55,541 nt of DNA from the NCBI GenBank assembly GCA_025450585.1, contig JANWHD010000031.1, forward strand, positions 1-55,541, written 5' to 3'. Made by a program: the position numbers and the translations under genes. The stretch comes from Solirubrobacterales bacterium (lineage in GTDB: Bacteria > Actinomycetota > Thermoleophilia > Solirubrobacterales > 70-9). The notes under the pieces are model-generated. The model was not told the origin of the DNA, searched no databases, and worked only from the letters and a program-made list of their open reading frames with translations. This document shows positions 1 through 5,304 of this stretch, piece after piece (the stretch's first letter is position 1; every line of letters starts with the position of its first letter).

Positions 1-1
1 C

Positions 2-649
2 GCCAACCCGTCCTCCCCCTTCGCCGCAACCGACTGCGACAGGCTCGGCTTCAAGCCCCAGCTCGACATGCGACTATTCGGTGGCACCCACCGGGGATCC
101 CACCCGAGGCTGCGCACGATCCTCAAGATGCCCCCGGGCGGCGCCAACATCGGCAGCTTCTCGGTGGCCCTGCCGCACTCGGCGTTCCTCGACCAGGCCC
201 ATATCCGCACCGTCTGCACCCGAGTGCAGTTTGCCGCGGACCAATGCCCGGCGGGATCGATCTACGGAGCGGTCAAGGCCAGGACCCCCTTGTTCGATGA
301 GACCTTGGAAGGTCTGATCTACCTGCGCTCCTCCAACAACCCGCTGCCCGACATGGTCGCTGTGGTCAAGGGCCCGCCCTCCCTGCCGTTCGAGGTGCAC
401 TCGGCCGCACGGATCGACTCGGTGAACGGCGGCATTCGCGCCACCTTCGACTCCTTCCCCGACGCCCCGATCACCGAAGCCGTCGCCAGCTTCCCCGGCG
501 GCAGCAAGGGCCTGATCGTCAACTCGACCAACCTCTGCGCCAAAGTCAACAAGGTCACCGCCAAGTTCACGGGGCACAACGGCAAGAAAGCCACCTTGCG
601 CCCGGTGCTGAAGCCTTCCTGCCGCGGCAGCTCTAAAGCCAAGCGTTAA
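2..649 (+). CDS. C-terminal part of a large secreted/surface hypothetical protein (5' truncated by window edge)
   Basis: The reading frame is open from base 2 without needing a start codon, so the gene begins outside the window; the first internal ATG is at 68. The visible part (about 215 aa) has the segments FKPQLDMRLFGGTHRG, MPPGGANIGSFSVALPHSAF and DQAHIRTVCTRVQFAADQCP. I recognise these as a repeated region of large exported proteins in Solirubrobacterales genomes; that attribution is from memory. Later it reads YLRSSNNPLPDMVAVVKG, RIDSVNGGIRATFDSFPDAP and LIVNSTNLC, with a lysine-rich tail. Cysteines are sparse and paired, which fits an extracellular protein. Function is unknown. It is followed by the 233-bp leader of the four-gene secreted array. 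Confidence 0.75.
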   Translation, partial: ANPSSPFAATDCDRLGFKPQLDMRLFGGTHRGSHPRLRTILKMPPGGANIGSFSVALPHSAFLDQAHIRTVCTRVQFAADQCPAGSIYGAVKARTPLFDETLEGLIYLRSSNNPLPDMVAVVKGPPSLPFEVHSAARIDSVNGGIRATFDSFPDAPITEAVASFPGGSKGLIVNSTNLCAKVNKVTAKFTGHNGKKATLRPVLKPSCRGSSKAKR

Positions 650-681
650 GCCGTTTGTGGGGCGGGGGCGGGTAGCCCCCT

Positions 682-882
682 GCACGTATCTGCGCAATCG
701 CAATTGCGCAAACGCGGAAAATACGCCACCAGCCATTTGCAGGGCAAACGCTCCCGCCTCTCGGCTGTTAACGACTTTTCGAGGCTATTCCTAGAAATTT
801 CTTGACTGCTCCTCAGGGGACCGATATTTATTCCCCGTCCGAAACTCAAGCTCGGCGAAACAGCCGAGAGAGGAGAGTAAAG
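682..882 (+). promoter_or_regulatory. Promoter/leader module A, copy 1
   Basis: This 201-bp module has a near copy at 2259-2459, offset by exactly 1577 bp with no insertion or deletion. It contains a sigma70-like promoter: -35 TTGACT at 802-807, a 17-nt spacer, and -10 TATTTA at 825-830. The predicted transcript starts near 837 and has a leader of about 45 nt. An AGAGGAGAG ribosome-binding site sits just before the ATG at 883. In the second copy the -35, the spacing and the leader hairpin are all kept. Upstream of the -35 both copies share a conserved stretch containing TTGCGCAAACGCG. Confidence 0.7.
851..868 (+). promoter_or_regulatory. 5' leader hairpin ahead of the ribosome-binding site
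   Basis: CTCGGC, a six-base loop and GCCGAG form a perfect 6-bp stem immediately 5' of the purine-rich ribosome-binding site. The copy before the second gene (2428-2445) keeps both arms, while the loop changes from GAAACA to AAAACG. The position suggests mRNA stabilisation or control of ribosome access; this is inference. Confidence 0.5.
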
Positions 883-1488
883 ATGAGACTCATGAAGATG
901 TTTGGCCTCGCCGCGCTCGCGGCGGTGGCGGCAATGGCATTCGTCGGCGCGACGTCGGCGTCGGCTACATTCGACACAACGCTCTGTAAAAAAGACTCAG
1001 GGTTAACCTGCGAAGCAGGAGATCAGGCGACTACAGTTCACGCCGTTCTCAAATCAGGCACGGTAGGCCAACTCTTAGCATTGGTTAACGTCTTATGCTT
1101 AGGAGTCTTAATTGAAGCCACTCCCTTAGGATTAGCCAAATTACTGCCCGTTCACGTATTAAAACTGGAATTCACGGGCTGCGGTACCGCCTCCGCGCAC
1201 AACAACTGCACGGTGGCCATTCAGGAACTGCCTTTAGCGGACCTGTTAAAGACGGGACCTGACCAAGGCAAACTGATTAATTTATCCGGTCGCACGCGGC
1301 TCCAGTGCCCCAATATCGGCATTGACTGCGTATATGACCTCGCAAAAGGTGAATTCGACGCCGGAGCCAATCACATCACGGCAAATGAAGTCGTCACCGA
1401 AGAATTAGGCGGAAAATTCTTCTGCCCCGATGAAGGACTCCTAGACGGATTACTGGAAGGGTTAGAAAAACTCTTCATCAAGAGTTAG
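883..1488 (+). CDS. Secreted eight-cysteine protein, TTA-rich paralog 1
   Basis: 201 aa from ATG 883, which has a strong ribosome-binding site and lies downstream of a recognisable promoter. An in-frame TTG at 802 lies inside the -35 box and is not the start. Residues 1-28 form a Sec signal peptide (basic MRLMKM, hydrophobic core, cleavage after SASA). The mature part has eight cysteines (LCKK, LTCE, VLCLG, GCGT, NCTV, QCPN, DCVYD, FFCPDE) shared with the three downstream paralogs, so up to four disulfides are possible. The signal peptide DNA is GC-rich, but the mature part is AT-shifted and has 15 TTA codons, a codon otherwise very rare in the window. No function is recognised. It is probably an exported structural or binding protein. 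First gene of the tandem array. Confidence 0.85.
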   Translation: MRLMKMFGLAALAAVAAMAFVGATSASATFDTTLCKKDSGLTCEAGDQATTVHAVLKSGTVGQLLALVNVLCLGVLIEATPLGLAKLLPVHVLKLEFTGCGTASAHNNCTVAIQELPLADLLKTGPDQGKLINLSGRTRLQCPNIGIDCVYDLAKGEFDAGANHITANEVVTEELGGKFFCPDEGLLDGLLEGLEKLFIKS

Positions 1489-1558
1489 AAAGCCCTACAT
1501 CCTTTCGTAAGTCATCAACAAGCAGAGGCCCCCTTTCTAGAGCCTCTCTTGAGATACA

Positions 1559-1592
1559 GCGCAGGCCCCCCGGAGCTCCGGGGGGCCTGCGC
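1559..1592 (+). terminator. 34-bp perfect palindrome, terminator-like hairpin after paralog 1
   Basis: The sequence equals its own reverse complement over 34 bp. Its outer part is GCGCAGG...CCTGCGC. It lies 70 bp after the stop codon and is followed by ATTTGTG rather than a long T tract. The same base with different, still paired, tip sequences follows paralogs 2 and 3, so pairing has been kept by compensatory change. Likely an intrinsic terminator of the U-poor type or an mRNA 3' stabiliser. Confidence 0.65.
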
Positions 1593-1599
1593 ATTTGTG

Positions 1600-2253
1600 C
1601 CTTTGGGAAGCCCAGCAGCGTCTGTAGCGCGGCCATCGGAGTGCGGCGTCGGTTGTGCCGGAAGACGAACTCGTGGAGGTAGGCCTGGAGGTGCTTCTCT
1701 GAGGCGCTGCGGTGGGTGCCCTGCAAACCAGGTCTTGAGATTGGAGAGGGCGCGCGGTGGGCGCGGGGCAAGGCGAGGCCGCGTTCCTCGCTGCGCCAGG
1801 GCTGGGAGGTCGGCCGGCCGGTCGAAGCTGAGGTCGCCCGGCCCTGTGTAGCCACCCCAACCGTCGATATGGGCGATCGCGCTGGACCCGACGTTCTTGG
1901 CGACCATGGCGCGAGGCTGCGCTTACTCACCGCTCGAGCACGGCGAACCGCAACCGGCCCGAGCCGGCTTCGCTGCGAAGCGAGGTGCCGGTACCGTGCA
2001 TGACCCTGCGGTGACGAGGTCTGGTGGTGGCAGCTAGTGCACCCCCATAGGTGCCGGCGCCCCAGCACCCAGGCCCACTCGCTGCCGCAGGGGCCGGGCA
2101 GCGGTAGCCATCAGGCCAGCGCGATTCGACCAGATACTCGAGGCAAGCCGCCTCATCGGGGAAGCGCTCTTGGAACTCCACGATGGTGTGCGGGAAGTCT
2201 GGCCGGACCACAGGACGAATGCAGGCACGACACCTGACGAACCGGATACTCAT
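1600..2253 (-). pseudogene. Decayed IS1595-type transposase
   Basis: Read on the minus strand from about 2253, one frame gives FQERFPDEAACLEYLVESRW then PDGYRCP, the classic N-terminal start of IS1595-group transposases. The match then moves to a second frame (GRRHLWGCTSCHHQTS), back to the first (VMHGTGTSLR), and resumes in another frame at HIDGWGGYTG and finally HNRRRTPMAALQTLLG, the usual C-terminus. A complete family member is about 300 aa. Here the central part carrying most of the DDE catalytic core is missing and at least three frame changes are present, so it is dead. It lies between paralogs 1 and 2, next to promoter module A copy 2, and may mark the event that split or duplicated the array. 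I could not define terminal inverted repeats. Confidence 0.75.
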
Positions 2254-2258
2254 GTGCC

Positions 2259-2459
2259 TCACATATCGGTGCAGTCGCCATTGCGCAAACGCGGGAAATG
2301 TGCCATCAGTCATTTGCAGGATGAACACTCCCACTTTCGGCCATTTAACGACCTTTCGGGTAATTCTCTAGAGATTTCTTGACTGTTGTTTGAAGGGACG
2401 GTATTCATCTCCCGTCCGAAATCCAAGCTCGGCAAAACGGCCGAGAGAGGAGAACAGAA
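2259..2459 (+). promoter_or_regulatory. Promoter/leader module A, copy 2
   Basis: Duplicate of the module at 682-882. It has -35 TTGACT at 2379-2384, a 17-nt spacer and -10 TATTCA at 2402-2407. The leader hairpin (CTCGGC/GCCGAG) is at 2428-2445 and the GAGAGGAGAA ribosome-binding site precedes ATG 2460. Conservation of promoter spacing and hairpin between copies supports both being functional. Confidence 0.7.
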
Positions 2460-3065
2460 ATGAGACTCATGAAGACGTTCGGCCTCGCCGCGCTCGCGGC
2501 GGTGGCGGCAATGGCATTCGTCGGCGCGACGTCGGCGTCGGCTACATTCGACACAACGATCTGTAAAAAAGATGCAGGGTTATTATGCGAAAAAGCCGAT
2601 CAGGTGGAAAAAATTCACTTAGTTCTAAAAACAGGCACGGTAAGCGAACTCTTAGCGTTGGTCAATATCTTATGCTTAGGGTTATTAGTTGAAGCCACTG
2701 CCTTAGGATTAAGCAAATTACTGCCTATTCACATATTAAAAGTAGAATTAACGGGTTGCGGTACCGGCTCCACGCACAGCAACTGCACGATGACCACCCA
2801 GGAACTGCCTTTAGCGGATCTGTTAAAGACAGGGCCTGACCAAGGCAAACTAATTTTATTATCCGGTCGCTCGCGTCTCCAGTGCCCCAATCTCGGCATC
2901 GACTGCGTATATGACAACGAAGGCGTTGAATTCGACGTTGGAGCCAATCACATGACGGCAAATGAAGCCTCCACCAACGAATTAGGTGGAAAATTCTTCT
3001 GCCCCGATGAAGGGCTTCTGGATGCGTTACTGGAAGGGTTAGAAAAACTCTACATCAAGAGTTAG
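2460..3065 (+). CDS. Secreted eight-cysteine protein, TTA-rich paralog 2
   Basis: 201 aa, the same length as paralog 1 and closely similar throughout. The signal peptide of 28 aa has only a few nucleotide differences from paralogs 1 and 3. The mature part keeps all eight cysteines and the blocks VEATALGLSKLLPIH, ELPLADLLKTGPDQGK, SGRSRLQCPN and LGGKFFCPDEGLLD. By reading the frame I count 20 TTA codons in 201, the densest of the four, including two TTA-TTA pairs. It has its own module A promoter and a downstream palindrome, so it is probably an independent transcription unit. Function unknown. Confidence 0.85.
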   Translation: MRLMKTFGLAALAAVAAMAFVGATSASATFDTTICKKDAGLLCEKADQVEKIHLVLKTGTVSELLALVNILCLGLLVEATALGLSKLLPIHILKVELTGCGTGSTHSNCTMTTQELPLADLLKTGPDQGKLILLSGRSRLQCPNLGIDCVYDNEGVEFDVGANHMTANEASTNELGGKFFCPDEGLLDALLEGLEKLYIKS

Positions 3066-3137
3066 AGAACTCTACATCCTTTCGTAAGTCTTCAGTAAGC
3101 AGAGAGGATCTCTTTAAAGTCTCTCTTTGAGGATGTA

Positions 3138-3169
3138 GCGCAGGTACCCGGAATCCCGGGTACCTGCGC
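3138..3169 (+). terminator. Terminator-like hairpin after paralog 2
   Basis: A perfect 14-bp stem (3138-3151 with 3156-3169) with loop AATC. The base GCGCAGG/CCTGCGC is identical to the hairpins after paralogs 1 and 3, whereas the upper stem differs and stays paired. No T tract follows. Confidence 0.6.
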
Positions 3170-3189
3170 CTATGCCTTGGGAAGTAAAG

Positions 3190-3409
3190 AGGCCAGCACC
3201 GATCGATGCGCACGCGGATCGGTGCGTGCGCGGGTGGGGCACTCTGCCAAGTGCGGGCAAGATCGGACCCTTGGTGGGCGCGCAGCAGGCACGACGCGGC
3301 AAAACTCGACATCGCGCCACCGGAGGCTCAGGATCGCCTGTGAAGCCCGCCACTCGGCGGGCGTCGAAGCAACGGTCCCGGCGAATGTTCGCCCGGAAGG
3401 AGATCCACC
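3190..3409 (+). repeat. Leader module B, copy 1 (upstream of paralog 3)
   Basis: About 220 bp that recur at 4130-4350 upstream of paralog 4 with scattered substitutions. Shared blocks include GCGCACGCGGATCGGTGCGT, GCAGGCACGACGCGGCAAAA and GCGCCACCGGAGGCTCAGGA, and the end GCCGGAAGGAGA before the ATG. GCGCACG and CGTGCGC near its start can form a stem. It is unrelated to module A, and I see no convincing -35/-10 pair in it. Its promoter is either of another type or lies further upstream. Confidence 0.6.
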
Positions 3410-4030
3410 ATGAGACTCATGAAGATGTTCGGCCTTGCCGCGCTCGCGGCGGTGGCGACAATGGCATTCGTCGGCGCGACGTCGGCGTCGGCCGAACTCA
3501 ACACAACGCTCTGTAAAAAACATACAGCGTTATCATGCGCAGAAGGAGATCAAGGGAGTAAAATTCACTCCGTTCTCAAAACAGGCACGGTATTACAACT
3601 GTTAGCATTGGTTGACATCTTATGCTTAGGGGTCTTAGTTGAAGCCACTGCGTTAGGATTAAGCAAATTACTGCCCGTTCACGTGTTAACCCTGATATTC
3701 GAAGGCTGCGGTACCGGTTCCGTGCACAACAACTGCACGGTGACCGTTCAGGAACTGCCCTTAGCGGACCTGTTAAAGACGGGGTTAGACCAAGCAAAAC
3801 TGATTTTATTATCCGGTCGCACGCGGCTCCAGTGCCCCAGTATCGGCACCGACTGCGTATACGACCTCGCGGGCATGGAATTCGACGCCGGAGCCAATCA
3901 CGTCACCGCAAATGAAGTCGTGATCAGCGAATTAGGCGGAAAATTCTTCTGCCCCGATGAAGGACTCCTAGACGGGTTACTGGAAGGGTTAACAACAGAC
4001 GGGTTCGAAAAACTCTACATCCTTCAGTAA
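3410..4030 (+). CDS. Secreted eight-cysteine protein, TTA-rich paralog 3
   Basis: 206 aa from ATG 3410, preceded by AAGGAG at 3397-3402. The signal peptide (MRLMKMFGLAALAAVATMAF, then GATSASA) is almost identical at DNA level to paralogs 1 and 2. The mature part has the same eight cysteines plus a short insertion near the C-terminus (TTDGF) and ends in Gln rather than Lys-Ser. I count 18 TTA codons. It uses leader module B although its coding sequence is closest to paralogs 1 and 2, so leader and coding parts have different histories. Function unknown. Confidence 0.85.
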   Translation: MRLMKMFGLAALAAVATMAFVGATSASAELNTTLCKKHTALSCAEGDQGSKIHSVLKTGTVLQLLALVDILCLGVLVEATALGLSKLLPVHVLTLIFEGCGTGSVHNNCTVTVQELPLADLLKTGLDQAKLILLSGRTRLQCPSIGTDCVYDLAGMEFDAGANHVTANEVVISELGGKFFCPDEGLLDGLLEGLTTDGFEKLYILQ

Positions 4031-4081
4031 GTCATCAACAGCTAGAGAGGGTCTCTTCTAAGGCCTCCCTTTGAGAATGTA

Positions 4082-4115
4082 GCGCAGGCACCCCGGGATT
4101 CCGGGGTGCCTGCGC
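4082..4115 (+). terminator. Terminator-like hairpin after paralog 3
   Basis: A perfect 15-bp stem (4082-4096 with 4101-4115), loop GATT, followed by ATTTG. It shares the GCGCAGG/CCTGCGC base with the two upstream hairpins while the tip sequence differs but remains paired. Confidence 0.6.
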
Positions 4116-4129
4116 ATTTGCCTCGTGAA

Positions 4130-4350
4130 AGGCCAGCGCCGACCCATGCGCACGCGGATCGGTGCGTGCGCTGGCGGGACACCCCGCCAAGTGCAGGCAA
4201 GATCGGACTCTTGGTGGGGCGCGCAGCAGGCACGACGCGGCAAAACTCGACATCGCGCCACCGGAGGCTCAGGATCACCTGCGAAAGCCTGCCGTTTGGA
4301 CAGGTATCGAGCAAACGATCCCGGCAATGCTCGCCGGAAGGAGAGCCACC
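4130..4350 (+). repeat. Leader module B, copy 2 (upstream of paralog 4)
   Basis: Second copy of the module at 3190-3409. The last part diverges before converging again on the GCCGGAAGGAGA ribosome-binding segment (AAGGAG at 4338-4343). An open frame runs through it from 4162 into paralog 4, but the conserved ribosome-binding site and signal peptide place the real start at 4351. Confidence 0.55.
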
Positions 4351-4950
4351 ATGAGATTCATCAAGATGTTCGGCCTCGCGGCCATAGGGGGCGTTGCCGT
4401 GATGGCGTTTGTTGGCGCCACCTCGGCGTCGGCCACCAGCACCCAGATCTGCACCACCCATACAGGCTTAACCTGTGGGGGTAATGGAGTGAGCACGGTT
4501 CACGCGGTCCTCGCAGCGGGCACAGTCTTAGAAATCTTAGCCCCGATACCTGTCTTATGTTTATCAGAGTTATTTGAAGCCACCGCCTTAGGGTTAGGTA
4601 ATCCACAGTCGATTCACATCACAACCAAAACAGCTAGTGGTTGTGGCACCGGCTCTGCGCACAACAACTGTACGTTAAGTACACAAGAAAACCCATTAGC
4701 CAATCTATTAAAGATAAGCTTAGATCTAGGCATCGTGACGTTAACAAGTGGTCGTTTACGTCTGCAGTGCTCCAGTCTCGGCATTGACTGCATATATGAC
4801 GCTGCAGGTATGGAACTCGCGGCCGGGGGCGGGCAGTGGACTATGGAAGAAACCGCCACCACCGAATTAGGCGGAAAATTCTTCTGCCCCGACGAAGGAT
4901 TCCTCCACTCGGTAATGGAAACGTTAGGGGACGCGTACGTCCTCGGGTAG
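4351..4950 (+). CDS. Secreted eight-cysteine protein, TTA-rich paralog 4 (divergent)
   Basis: 199 aa from ATG 4351. The signal peptide (MRFIKMFGLAAIGGVAVMAF, then GATSASA) is recognisably related but differs from the other three at many nucleotides. The mature part is the most diverged, yet keeps the cysteine spacing (ICTT, LTCG, VLCLS, GCGT, NCTL, QCSS, DCIYD, FFCPDE). It also keeps the GTV, FEATALGLG and LGGKFFCPDEG blocks. I count 16 TTA codons. High TTA use despite this divergence suggests the codon bias is maintained or ancestral to the array, not a product of one recent duplication. Function unknown. Confidence 0.85.
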   Translation: MRFIKMFGLAAIGGVAVMAFVGATSASATSTQICTTHTGLTCGGNGVSTVHAVLAAGTVLEILAPIPVLCLSELFEATALGLGNPQSIHITTKTASGCGTGSAHNNCTLSTQENPLANLLKISLDLGIVTLTSGRLRLQCSSLGIDCIYDAAGMELAAGGGQWTMEETATTELGGKFFCPDEGFLHSVMETLGDAYVLG

Positions 4951-4957
4951 GTCAAAG

Positions 4958-5000
4958 GGTGGAACTGCACCCCCAGGTTTTGCCGGGGTGCAGTTCCACC
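4958..5000 (+). terminator. Strong hairpin ending the secreted-protein array
   Basis: A perfect 16-bp stem (4958-4973 with 4985-5000) and an 11-nt loop containing GGTTTTG, 8 nt after the stop of paralog 4. It differs in sequence from the GCGCAGG-type hairpins of paralogs 1-3. No T tract follows. Confidence 0.6.
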
Positions 5001-5304
5001 ACTCTCGATGCCATAACCGGGTGACATGCCTTGAGCGTTGCGCTCTTAGGCGCGTGCGCGTTTTCGATATGCCGTGGTTTGCAGGCAATTGTGATGTATC
5101 AAGCTTCTGGGGGTGAGTGTGTTGGAGAAATCGCCTTGATTGGCAGTCGACGAACTGTTATTTCATACATGCCCTTTGCCAGGCAGTGGAAACCAGCGTA
5201 GCTGGGGACTCTCGCTCGGTCTATGGGTGTTTTGGACAGCGTTCGGTTTTGAAGCCCTAACCGAGCGTGCTTGCAAATGAGCCAAGGTCGGCCCCCTATT
5301 TTCG
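5001..5304. other. Intergenic region with no recognised gene
   Basis: About 300 bp between the converging secreted array and metH. It is less GC-rich than its surroundings. A 7-bp stem (GGCCCCC at 5290-5296 with GGGGGCC at 5311-5317) overlaps the metH stop codon and may help terminate metH on the minus strand. I see no convincing ORF or RNA gene. Confidence 0.4.

Noticed and set aside
692..709. GCGCAA/TTGCGC inverted repeat in module A copy 1 as an operator
   Set aside because: The left arm is not preserved in copy 2, so it may be chance.
802..882. Longer version of paralog 1 starting at TTG 802
   Set aside because: The TTG lies inside the -35 box, the preamble is not conserved, and a good ribosome-binding site and signal peptide start at 883.
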